The translations under genes were made by a program, and so were the position numbers. This document shows, one piece after another, positions 16,071-24,411 of a stretch of DNA of 55,291 bases (within the stretch, counting starts at the first letter, position 1; each line of letters starts with the position of its first letter). The DNA comes from Acidobacteriota bacterium (lineage in GTDB: Bacteria > Acidobacteriota > Terriglobia > Acidiferrales > UBA7541), in NCBI GenBank assembly GCA_003224085.1, contig QHYK01000065.1, positions 1 to 55,291 on the forward strand, read 5' to 3'. The notes under the pieces are model-generated. The model did no database searches. It was not told the DNA's origin and saw only the letters and a list, made by a program, of their open reading frames with translations.

Positions 16071-18494
16071 ATGGAACCCAAAAAGACGGGAGTCTGTTAT
16101 TCCCGATCGCGGCAGTTGTGTGTAGGTTCGTGCCGCTTAACCATACTTGTTCTGCTTCTTGCGCTTGTGCTGGAAGTAGGAGCTTTGTCGGGTTGTGCCG
16201 CCTATACCAGCGTGAGCACGCAGTCCACGGGATCAAAGAGTCTCTCGGCAAGCCCTTCCAACGTTAGTTTCGGAAGTGTTTCTGTCGGAAGCACCTCCAC
16301 GCAGAGCGTAACTCTGACCAATAGCGGATCGGCATCCGTGACGGTCTCTCAAGCCACAGTCTCTGGGACCGCTTTTACGGTGACAAAGGGAACTCCTTTG
16401 TCTTCGATCGCTCCGGGCCAGAGCGCCACCTTGCAAATTCAATTTGCCCCCTCTTCTTCGGGCAATCTCACTGGCAGCTTCACGGTCGCGAGCGATGCGA
16501 CTAACTCGCCAACTACTGTTTATTTAGCAGGTACCGGAGGGGCGACAAGCCAGTTAACCGCGAGCCCAGGCAGTTTGAGCTTCGGAAATGTGAATGTGGG
16601 TGTCAGCCCTTCGTTGGGGATTACGCTAACCAACAGTGGGAATTCCAATGTGACGATTTCGAGCGTGAACACCTCGGGGGCGGGCTACAGCGCCAGCGGC
16701 GTTGGCTCTAACACCACACTCACACCCGGCCAGACGACCACGCTGAACGTGACCTTTGCTCCCACCGCCGCCGGCAGTGTGACGGGCAGCGTCTCGGTGG
16801 CCAGCAATGCCAGCAACTCGCCAACAACGATTGCCCTAACGGGTGCGGGAGTCTCGGCGACAAGCCAGTTAACCGCGAGTCCAAGCAGTTTGAGCTTCGG
16901 AAATGTGAATGTGGGTGTCAGCCCTTCGTTGGGGATTACGCTAACCAACGGTGGGAACTCCAATGTGACGATTTCGAGCGTGAACACTTCGGGGGCGGGC
17001 TATAGCGCCAGCGGCGTTGGCTCTAGCGCCACACTCACACCCGGCCAGACGGCTACGCTGAACGTGACCTTTGCTCCCACCGCAGCAGGAAGCGTGACGG
17101 GCAGCGTCTCGGTGGCCAGCAATGCCAGCAACTCCCCCGCCACCATTTCCTTGAGTGGGAGCGGGGTGACCCAGAGCGCCAGCGGCGCGCCCATCTGCGG
17201 TATTTCCGGAGACACCTCCACCCACGTGCCGAGCGACTGGACCGGCTTTACCCCTCCGGCAGTGAGCCAAAGCTACGTGGATTCGCTGTTTGGCTGCACG
17301 GTCACACGCTTGACCAATGGCAGCGGCGAGACCCTCGCCGATGGTACGCACCCTGGCCTGATGAATTTCTACTCGACGTTGACGGCCATGAACGCGAGCG
17401 ACACGCTGGTGTTCATCACCTACAACAACGGTAGCTGGCGCATATCCGACCTTCATGGGAACACCGTGGTATCTGCGGCCAACATGCCCAGTATGAACGG
17501 TCACGCGGTGTGGGATGCCGCGAATGGAAGCGTTTTCTACTACGCGTCGAATAACACCCTGTATAAGGGGACCATTAGCGGCAGTTCGGTGACGCCCACG
17601 GCGCTGCACAGCTTCAGCGAATACAGTGGCATCGTTTTGCCGGACGCGGGGGATCTGTCGCAGGACGGGGATCACCTGGCGCTGATGGGGCAGAATTCGA
17701 ACAACACGATGGACGTGTTCGTATGGTCGCTGGGCCAGCAAACCAAGACCTCGGTGTACACGACCATGTGCACGATATCCGGGAGCATCACCAGCACAGG
17801 GCAGCCAGGATGCGTGCACAAGCTGCTTCTGAGCGCCGACAACTTGTTGAGCATCGGGTTTGCCCAGAACGGGACGGGGACCGAGCAAGGAGTGCGGCTG
17901 TGGAACGGCTCCTCCTTGATTCACTTGCAGGACAGCATGACCAGCCACTATGACCATGGTTACGACATGAACGGGAGTCCGATAACGACCGGGAGGGATA
18001 ACCCTTCTTCGCTGGCTAGTTTTACCAACCCATGCCCGAGTGGGTGGGGACTGGATGTGCGGCAACAGGGCAACTTTACGTCCAGTTGTCTGCTGGACAA
18101 CCAGCCGGAATGGCATATCAGCTATCGGGGGAGCGCGTCGCAGCCGTGGATCGCGATTTCCTTTTTTGACACGCGGACGCCGGGGCCGGAGTATTTCACC
18201 AGTGATGCGAATTATCAGACGCCGTCATCCAGCAACTGGCAGCGGTATGAGGACGAAATCATCTTGGCGCGGGTGGATGCCAACAATGCCAACAGCAACA
18301 ACACGGGGATCTATCGATTGGCGCTGGCGCGTTCGCGGAGCCAGGAGAGCTACTGGGCACAGCCGCACGCGACGATCAGCCGGGATGGGAACTACGTGGT
18401 GTTCACCAGCAACATGGCCTATCCCAACGGCTGCCCCGCGAACATGCACGTCCCCAACGAATGCTCCGACGTCTACTTCATCCAAGTCAAATAA
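16071..18494 (+). CDS. lipoprotein with three ASH ('choice-of-anchor D') domains and a C-terminal propeller-like domain
   Basis: 807 residues. A lipoprotein signal peptide with lipobox LSGC puts the lipidated cysteine at C42. Three immunoglobulin-like ASH/HYDIN-type units follow at ~57-155, 158-262 and 263-368, each with 'LTASPSSLSFGNVNVG...ITLTNSGNSNVTISSVN...LTPGQTATLNVTFAPTAAG'. Units two and three are nearly identical in DNA. The C-terminal ~440 residues (from APICGISGD) contain WD/TolB-like turns such as AGDLSQDGDHLALMGQN and AQPHATISRDGNYVVFTSNM and even numbers of cysteines, fitting a disulphide-bonded surface propeller. The likely location is the outer membrane or cell surface; the ligand is unknown. 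ATG 16071 is preceded by AGGA with six bases of spacing; an upstream in-frame start at 15957 is less likely. Confidence 0.85.
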   Translation: MEPKKTGVCYSRSRQLCVGSCRLTILVLLLALVLEVGALSGCAAYTSVSTQSTGSKSLSASPSNVSFGSVSVGSTSTQSVTLTNSGSASVTVSQATVSGTAFTVTKGTPLSSIAPGQSATLQIQFAPSSSGNLTGSFTVASDATNSPTTVYLAGTGGATSQLTASPGSLSFGNVNVGVSPSLGITLTNSGNSNVTISSVNTSGAGYSASGVGSNTTLTPGQTTTLNVTFAPTAAGSVTGSVSVASNASNSPTTIALTGAGVSATSQLTASPSSLSFGNVNVGVSPSLGITLTNGGNSNVTISSVNTSGAGYSASGVGSSATLTPGQTATLNVTFAPTAAGSVTGSVSVASNASNSPATISLSGSGVTQSASGAPICGISGDTSTHVPSDWTGFTPPAVSQSYVDSLFGCTVTRLTNGSGETLADGTHPGLMNFYSTLTAMNASDTLVFITYNNGSWRISDLHGNTVVSAANMPSMNGHAVWDAANGSVFYYASNNTLYKGTISGSSVTPTALHSFSEYSGIVLPDAGDLSQDGDHLALMGQNSNNTMDVFVWSLGQQTKTSVYTTMCTISGSITSTGQPGCVHKLLLSADNLLSIGFAQNGTGTEQGVRLWNGSSLIHLQDSMTSHYDHGYDMNGSPITTGRDNPSSLASFTNPCPSGWGLDVRQQGNFTSSCLLDNQPEWHISYRGSASQPWIAISFFDTRTPGPEYFTSDANYQTPSSSNWQRYEDEIILARVDANNANSNNTGIYRLALARSRSQESYWAQPHATISRDGNYVVFTSNMAYPNGCPANMHVPNECSDVYFIQVK
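16542..17171 (+). repeat. two tandem 315-base units encoding ASH domains
   Basis: Unit 16542-16856 and unit 16857-17171 start with the same bases and stay in register for 105 codons. By hand count I find about 14 differences in the first ~270 bases, mostly at third positions, after which they diverge. The first ASH domain (16250-16541) is clearly more distant. This points to a recent in-frame duplication within the lipoprotein gene. Confidence 0.85.
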
Positions 18495-18694
18495 TCATCC
18501 GAAACTTAAGATAACCGCGGAAGCGTTGGAATCCAGAATCTCAAGAGAAGGGATCCAATGCCCCGTCATTTTAGAGCGCCGAGCATCAGGTGAACACCTG
18601 CTAGTAACTCAAAATCCTTGGATCGAAAATTATCAAATAGTTCTGCTTCCTCGGATTTTGCCACGGCAAGGTTCTTGAGCCTTTGACGCTGCGG

Positions 18695-20119
18695 ATGGGG
18701 GCGAGGATTGTACTCGGCATGTTCTTAGGAAGAATTGCCCTCGCGACGGCTATGACCTTGGTAACCGCCGGTTGTTTCACGAGTGGCAACGCCCAGCCGG
18801 CCGCATCACCGAGGTCACCTGAGACTTCGGGCGCAATTTGTGGGCAGTCCGACGATAAACAGATTCGCATTCCACCAGACTGGACCACGTTCAAACCTCC
18901 GGCCGCTGGCCAGGCCTATGTCGATCCTGTCTTCGGCTGCACCGTCAAGCGATTAACCGACGGCGGCCGCGAAATGCTGGCCGACGGAACCCATCCCAGC
19001 TTCATGAACTTCTACTCGACGGTCTCGCCAATGAATGCGGCGGGCGCGTTGGTTTTCATCACCTCCAACAATGGTGACTGGCACGTTCGAGACAACAACG
19101 GCAACGTCGTCGTGCCCGCAAAGAAGATGCCTACAATGAACAATGGGCACCCCGTTTGGGATGCTCGGGAGGGAGATGATTTCTACTACGCGCTGGGGAA
19201 GATTCTCTACCAAGGGGCGATCAAGGGGAATTCTGTTAGGAGTACGGCGTTGCACACATTCAAGGAATATCGCGGCGTCGTGACCCCGGATGCGGCGGAT
19301 TTGTCCCAGGACGGAGATCACCTTGCGCTGATGGGGCAGAATCCCGACAACACCATGGACGTGTTTGTATGGTCCCTCTCCAAACAAACAAAGACATCGG
19401 TCTATACGACAACCTGCAAACTGGATGGCAACATCACCGAGACATCGCAGCCCGGCTGCGTCCACAAGCTGCTGTTGACCGCAAACAATTTGTTGAGCAT
19501 TGGGTTTGCGCAAAACGGTACGGGTACAGAGCAAGGCGTACGTCTATGGGACGGCTCAGCGCTAGTGCACCTGCAGGACAGCATGACCAGCCACTATGAC
19601 CATGGTTACGATATGAGCGGGAACCCGGTCATTGCCGGGAGGGACAACCCTTCTTCGCTGGAGGGCTTTACCAACCCTTGCCCAAGCAAATGGGGACTGG
19701 ACATCCGGCAGCAAAACAGCCTCTCCGCCACATGCCTGTTGGACAACCAGCCGAGCTGGCATATCAGCTACCGGGGCAGCGCATCCCAGCCTTGGGCCGC
19801 AATTTCCTTTTTCGACGACCGGAAACCGGGGCCCGAACTCTTCAACGACAACAAACAATTCGAAGCACCGTCGTCCAAGAACTGGCAGCTTTATGAGGAC
19901 GAAATTATGCTGGTTCGAATCGACGGCACCGCCGTTTATCGCCTCGCTCATGCGCGTTCTCGGAGCGCGGAAAGCTACTGGGCGCAGCCGCATGCCGTTA
20001 TCAGCCGGGACGGACGCTACGTTGTCTTCACAAGCAACATGTCCTATCCCAACGGTTGCCCCACGCATATGCATGTTCCCAACGAGTGCTCAGACGTGTA
20101 TGTAATCAAGGTGAAATAA
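18695..20119 (+). CDS. lipoprotein, short paralogue of the neighbouring ASH protein's C-terminal domain
   Basis: 474 residues. A lipoprotein signal peptide (lipobox VTAGC, C27) is followed directly by the propeller-like domain (from AICGQSDDKQIRIPPDWTTFKPP) that forms the C-terminal half of the preceding protein, without the ASH repeats. Shared blocks include ADGTHPSFMNFYST, DLSQDGDHLALMGQ, GYDMSGNPVIAGRDNPSS and MHVPNECSDVYVIKVK. The two genes are tandem on one strand, 200 bases apart, and arose by duplication. One 40-base block is identical between them (17926-17965 and 19572-19611). I used ATG 18695; TTG 18683 and ATG 18719 are alternatives because no start has a strong ribosome binding site. 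The ligand or enzyme activity is unknown. Confidence 0.82.
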   Translation: MGARIVLGMFLGRIALATAMTLVTAGCFTSGNAQPAASPRSPETSGAICGQSDDKQIRIPPDWTTFKPPAAGQAYVDPVFGCTVKRLTDGGREMLADGTHPSFMNFYSTVSPMNAAGALVFITSNNGDWHVRDNNGNVVVPAKKMPTMNNGHPVWDAREGDDFYYALGKILYQGAIKGNSVRSTALHTFKEYRGVVTPDAADLSQDGDHLALMGQNPDNTMDVFVWSLSKQTKTSVYTTTCKLDGNITETSQPGCVHKLLLTANNLLSIGFAQNGTGTEQGVRLWDGSALVHLQDSMTSHYDHGYDMSGNPVIAGRDNPSSLEGFTNPCPSKWGLDIRQQNSLSATCLLDNQPSWHISYRGSASQPWAAISFFDDRKPGPELFNDNKQFEAPSSKNWQLYEDEIMLVRIDGTAVYRLAHARSRSAESYWAQPHAVISRDGRYVVFTSNMSYPNGCPTHMHVPNECSDVYVIKVK

Positions 20120-20144
20120 GAACAGCTGGCGAGGGCTTGTCTGC

Positions 20145-21980
20145 TTAGGAAGAGGCCTTGCGCCCGAAAGGCCCACAATCGGGAGGCTGAGCGGGAACCT
20201 TGCGAGGAGCTTCTGCACGACTTCTTAAAATCTCGGGCGATGTAGTTATGCTTGTTGTTTGTGACCGTTCCTTTTTCGCAAGACGCCGGAAAATCATAAC
20301 GCGGCTGTTCTCCGACGCAAGTTGAAGCCATTCCGGCCGTTGCCCTTGCACGAGAGCCGTTAAGAACGCCGATTCCTGCTGGACCGGCTCAATCGTTGGG
20401 TCTATCTCCGGATATAGGATTAGATATTCGGCTCTGTATCGCCCCATGAGAGTTCGCACTGCAGTCTCATCCCAAGGTTGATCGCTGTATTGAGAACTGA
20501 CAAGGCTGATCGTCCTTCGCTTTAGGGCATACTCGGTCGCCTGGCCGTCGGATGCAACCAGGACCGCTTCGGGCGGCACGTTTGCTTGGAACCAGGACGA
20601 TAAGCTTCTGCCCATCTCGTCTGGCATCGCAAATCTCGCTTCCACGCTCCTATGCGATGAGCCTGGCTTCTCCGTTGCGGTGGCTTCTAGATTGATGCCC
20701 CAGTAGGAGCTGATGAGGAGAACAGTGCACACCGTACATACGATGCGAACAGATCGGGCACTCAACAGGAATTGTACCCTCGTCACAATAATGCCGAGCA
20801 GAAGGAGGTAAACGGGCATCAGGGGGTAGAAATACCTGCTCTGGTTCGTGATAACACTAGACATGCTGGTGTAAATCATGCTGGCGCAATACATTGCAAT
20901 ATAAACGACGAGTAGCCTTGCCTGCGGGAATAAACTGCTAATCGCCGAACGGATGCCCTTACTGCCGATGGCCCACGCTACGGTTAATAACAGGATCAAG
21001 CAGCAAACGCCGAATATCACCTGCTTTGGACCCAACCGGCTCGGCAATTCTCCGAAAAACAAGTGAAACGTAGAGGCGCCGAATTGTTTTAGAACGACTG
21101 GAAGCGCGTGCGTCACGACTTTGGTATTTCCGCCTTTCCAGGAGCCTGTCAGCGTTGCGTTCCTGATCAGCAGAAAGCCGATCAGCCCCGCCGGCAGTGA
21201 CAGGCAGGCGACCGCCGTCACTGACCTACGATCGCGGTGCACGAGTGCTTGCCAAATTAGGTGCACAACGGCCGCGGCGAAGAGAAACAACCCCGCATAG
21301 CGCACCCAGAATGCAAAGGCGATCAGAACACTGCCTGCAAGAGCCGTGGAAGTCGCTTTCTCCCGCTCATAACGGAGAAAGCACACCAAAGCGCCAAACG
21401 AGAGCATTGTAAACAGCGAATCACTTGCCACCGAGATGGCCTCCACACTTGCTAAGCCGTTGCCGAGCAGCCCTAGCAACGCTATTCGAGTTGCCATCGA
21501 GCTCAGTCCGAGCAACCCCGCGGTCCAAACGATCAGAGGAACGAGGAAAATGAACGAAGCTAGAGACAGAATCAGTCCAGCAATCTCCCGGGGTATGTGC
21601 GTCTCTGCAAGTGCCGCGATTGCGAGCGGATAACCAGGAGGAAATGTGGTGAGCGGCGCCGGAAGTTTGCCGCTCAGGCGCTCCGTATCGAAATGTACGA
21701 CCGAGGTCTTGAGACCGTACCCGTTGTCGATATTCTCAGCCTCGCTAAGGTATTGGTAACTGTCGTCACTCAGGCGAGGTCCCCCGAAATGGTACAAGAG
21801 ACCGCCCACCGCTATCGCGTAGAGCAGACACCACAGCACGATTTCCCGCAATCCTAGCGCTCTGCCGCGAGTCCCGAGCGCTAAATACGACTCTTGAGAA
21901 AACTGCCGGATTGGCGAAGTATCGGATTGCTCTGGGACGACCGACTGAACCCGCTCCTTTACTCTATATTGGCTCGACAT
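20145..21980 (-). CDS. GT39-like polytopic membrane protein, probable glycosyltransferase
   Basis: 611 residues. About eleven membrane segments lie between ~45 and 450. The first loop carries GPRLSDDSYQYLSEAENIDNG and 'LTTFPPGYPLAIAAL', the same acidic loop plus PPGYP pattern as in GT-C (ArnT/PMT-like) transferases. The C-terminal ~180 residues are soluble and probably periplasmic (ANVPPEAVLVASDGQATEYAL..., YLILYPEIDPTIEP), an arrangement common in bacterial GT39-type proteins. ATG 21980 follows AAAAGAGAGACTCG; ATG 22031 lies 17 codons upstream without such a site. The gene converges on the second lipoprotein gene, 25 bases away. The sugar and acceptor are unknown. Confidence 0.75.
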   Translation of the reverse strand: MSSQYRVKERVQSVVPEQSDTSPIRQFSQESYLALGTRGRALGLREIVLWCLLYAIAVGGLLYHFGGPRLSDDSYQYLSEAENIDNGYGLKTSVVHFDTERLSGKLPAPLTTFPPGYPLAIAALAETHIPREIAGLILSLASFIFLVPLIVWTAGLLGLSSMATRIALLGLLGNGLASVEAISVASDSLFTMLSFGALVCFLRYEREKATSTALAGSVLIAFAFWVRYAGLFLFAAAVVHLIWQALVHRDRRSVTAVACLSLPAGLIGFLLIRNATLTGSWKGGNTKVVTHALPVVLKQFGASTFHLFFGELPSRLGPKQVIFGVCCLILLLTVAWAIGSKGIRSAISSLFPQARLLVVYIAMYCASMIYTSMSSVITNQSRYFYPLMPVYLLLLGIIVTRVQFLLSARSVRIVCTVCTVLLISSYWGINLEATATEKPGSSHRSVEARFAMPDEMGRSLSSWFQANVPPEAVLVASDGQATEYALKRRTISLVSSQYSDQPWDETAVRTLMGRYRAEYLILYPEIDPTIEPVQQESAFLTALVQGQRPEWLQLASENSRVMIFRRLAKKERSQTTSITTSPEILRSRAEAPRKVPAQPPDCGPFGRKASS

Positions 21981-22484
21981 CGAGTCTCTCTTTTCAGCCG
22001 CATGGCAATGTTCGTAAAGCCCATCCCTCACGCTGTCACCGGTTGTTTCGAGTGATTCCGAGGGCGCCAGACTGCTTTTAGCAGGGCTCGTAGTGGCTCA
22101 GAATCGGGTGATTGCTGGAATCCTGCCTAAGTGCCTAAGGATGTTGTGCAATAAGCGTTTTCCGTTTCCCCTGCCAAATTCAGGATTCGGCCAAAATCGG
22201 TGCTCGGTATGTAGGAAGGGAAGGACAAGCCAAATTTCAGGGCCTCAGGCGTCGCCCATCTTGAAGTTCAGCAAAAGATCTGATTGTGCGCGCTGGCCCC
22301 TAACCGTACTGTCACGCAGGTTAGAACCGCTCGAAGCTCGGCACGGTCTTCGAAAGAGGCTTGGAGCGAGTTGCAAGGCCGGCATCCGGCCATCAAATTC
22401 TTACATCAGCCCCTACCACACCACCCAGCCGCCGGCGCGGATTGAAAACGCGGATGGAAAATAAGACCAAGGGAGGGGTGTCTC
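21981..22484. other. 504-base intergenic stretch with a compact hairpin
   Basis: No gene is supported here. A perfect six-base stem with a three-base loop (GGCCGG 22377-22382, CAT, CCGGCC 22386-22391) lies ~95 bases before the truncated gene at 22485; no T-run follows. I looked for c-di-GMP and cobalamin riboswitch cores and did not recognise them. Confidence 0.4.
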
Positions 22485-22733
22485 ATGATCGAGGCGAAGA
22501 GTGTGTTGGGCCAAGTGATTTGGCGGACGGTAGTAACGTTCGCAGTTCTCGTTTTAGCGGTAATGGCCCCACATGCGCAAGCACAAGCGGTCTTCTCTTT
22601 ACCAGTGAACGTCTCAAACAACTCAGGTAACTCTCAGTTCCCCCGTATTGCGGTAGACTCCAGTGGAAACATCAATTTGATTTGGCTCGATAACAGCCCT
22701 GGCAATTTTTCTGTGTTTTTCAGCCGATCGTAA
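22485..22733 (+). pseudogene. truncated secreted BNR/sialidase-like protein, N-terminal fragment
   Basis: 82 codons with a good ribosome binding site (GGGAGGGG) and a complete signal peptide (residues ~12-34, ending AQAQ). The start of a repeat follows: FSLPVNVSNNSGNSQFPRIAVDSSGNINLIWLDNSPGNFSVFFSRS, then TAA. In longer acidobacterial proteins this block is repeated many times and continues 'SRSSDGG..F' (recalled), so the gene stops exactly where the first Asp-box would follow. Downstream bases show no continuation in any frame before the convergent flippase gene, indicating a deletion that removed the 3' part. A short functional secreted peptide is possible but less likely. Confidence 0.6.
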
Positions 22734-22778
22734 AAAGGCATGGCCTGACGACCGTTTTATCAGACCGCGAGGTGGCGG

Positions 22779-24323
22779 CTAGTTGGATTCGGGAGCAAGC
22801 CAGATTTTGCGGCCGAGGACATGAAGAATGTCGAGCCGCAGGACACGAAAAGCGGGTTTGGAATCGTTGCGGGATACCAGGAAAAGAGTCAGAGCGTAAA
22901 CGAAACTGCCGGCCAGGGCGGCGGCGAGCAGGTCGGGCCAAGTATCAATCTTGAAAGAGTGTCGAAAGACGACGAATGTGGCGGCTATGGGTAGAACCAA
23001 CAAACACGGCTTGAGGCAGCCCTGAAGCAAATAGCGGCGCAGGGGAAGATCCAAGATCTTGCACAAGTGGCGGGGAACAAGAAACAAACTGGTGGTGAGC
23101 AAGGTCGCGGCCATGACGACGGCGAGACCGAGCAGACCTGCCGCATGCAGGGCTGCAGCGCCGAGCACGGTGATGGAAAGTCCTTCGCCAAGCCGGAACC
23201 AGAACAGCTGCCGATGGCGTTCGATGCCGAAAAGTATGGATTGAACGCAGCACTGTGTAGCCGCAACGCCAACACCGAATATCAGCAAGACGAGCAGGGG
23301 ATAGGCGATCGTGTATTGAGGGCCCACCCAAAGGGTGAACAGCTCGCGGCCAAAGACGAAAAGAAAAGCGGCGAGGGGAGCGAGCAGGAGAAACGCGCTC
23401 TGAACGCTCATCTGGATGAGTTCGCGAAGCTTGGCGAAGTCGTTGCGGGCTTCGAGCTGGCTGGAGAGCGGATTCATGATCTCGGTCATGGTGCCGATGC
23501 CTTCGGTGGGGAAAGACAGAATCTTCATAGGCAGGGCGAAAATGGTCACGACTACGGGCGAGAGAATGCGCGCGATGAGGATGGGGTAGATGTAGGTACG
23601 CATCCTCTCGGCGACGCCCACGCCTACGCTGACGGAACCGTAGCGAAGCATGTTGCCCAATACCGCCATGCGAATCCATTTGGGATGCAGAGTGAAGCCC
23701 GGGTGCGCGCGGAGAGCGAGAGGCACCTGGACAAAGTAGGCGAGCAACTGAGAAAGGATCGTGGTGGCGCCGACAGCAAACAAGCCGCCGCCCATGCGGA
23801 GCACATAAATGATGGCCACGACGCGAAGCGCGAGACACGCGACATTGGTGAGATAAACCTGATCGAAACGGCCGGCGGCTTCGAGGGAGCTGGCGAAGAC
23901 GATGAGCGGCAAGGTGAGGCCCTGAATGAGGCCGGCGAGCAAGAAGAGAGACTTGAAGTCGCGGAGGACGTGACCGTGAATGGAAAAGAAGCGAGAAGCG
24001 GGATCAACCGAGATGTGTGTGGCGAGAATGACCAGAAAGCAAGCGCCGAGGTAATAGTAGAAAGCCGTTGAAACAACCTCGTTGACGCTTTTCTGATCCT
24101 TGAGCTCCTTATTCCTGGAAACATAGCGAAGGATGGCGGATCGGACGCCGGCATCCAAAATGCCGTAATAACCGACGAGGTTGGTGGTCAGGATCCAGAC
24201 GCCAAAGGCCTCGTCGCCCAAGCGATGCAAGACGTAGGGAGTGAGAAAGATTCCGACAGAGGCGTTAGCGACAACGGAGACCCAACTGGTCGTAACGGCT
24301 CGTAAGATGAGGGAGATGCGCAT
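22779..24323 (-). CDS. wzx: Wzx-type polysaccharide flippase (MOP superfamily)
   Basis: 514 residues with about fourteen hydrophobic segments spread over the whole length. The start (LRAVTTSWVSVVANASVGIFLTPYVLHRLGDEAFGVWILTTNLVGYYGILDAGVRSAILRYVSR) is the hallmark N-terminus of MOP-family oligosaccharide flippases. The role is to flip the undecaprenyl-diphosphate-linked repeat unit to the periplasmic face of the inner membrane. GAGG precedes the ATG. It is the last gene of the exopolysaccharide locus in transcription order, 88 bases after the carbamoyltransferase. Assignment to the class is firm; the exact glycan is unknown. Confidence 0.88.
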   Translation of the reverse strand: MRISLILRAVTTSWVSVVANASVGIFLTPYVLHRLGDEAFGVWILTTNLVGYYGILDAGVRSAILRYVSRNKELKDQKSVNEVVSTAFYYYLGACFLVILATHISVDPASRFFSIHGHVLRDFKSLFLLAGLIQGLTLPLIVFASSLEAAGRFDQVYLTNVACLALRVVAIIYVLRMGGGLFAVGATTILSQLLAYFVQVPLALRAHPGFTLHPKWIRMAVLGNMLRYGSVSVGVGVAERMRTYIYPILIARILSPVVVTIFALPMKILSFPTEGIGTMTEIMNPLSSQLEARNDFAKLRELIQMSVQSAFLLLAPLAAFLFVFGRELFTLWVGPQYTIAYPLLVLLIFGVGVAATQCCVQSILFGIERHRQLFWFRLGEGLSITVLGAAALHAAGLLGLAVVMAATLLTTSLFLVPRHLCKILDLPLRRYLLQGCLKPCLLVLPIAATFVVFRHSFKIDTWPDLLAAALAGSFVYALTLFLVSRNDSKPAFRVLRLDILHVLGRKIWLAPESN

Positions 24324-24411
24324 GGCGCCTCAAGAGATTTGCTGTGTCACGCGTCAGCGCGGTTTTTTCCGTGTTTGTTCAAGGGAACCGCGAGAGCCCC
24401 GGCGTGGAATT

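Noticed and set aside
16941-18116. 391-codon minus-strand frame
   Set aside because: It lies opposite the ASH lipoprotein gene; the repetitive Arg/His/Val composition is an antisense artefact.
21981-22484. Possible riboswitch leader before the truncated BNR gene
   Set aside because: I looked for c-di-GMP (GEMM) and cobalamin cores and found only a small hairpin.
23067-24071. 334-codon plus-strand frame rich in Glu, Gly and Ala
   Set aside because: It is the complement of the Wzx flippase gene, and the composition is that of an antisense frame of a GC-rich gene.
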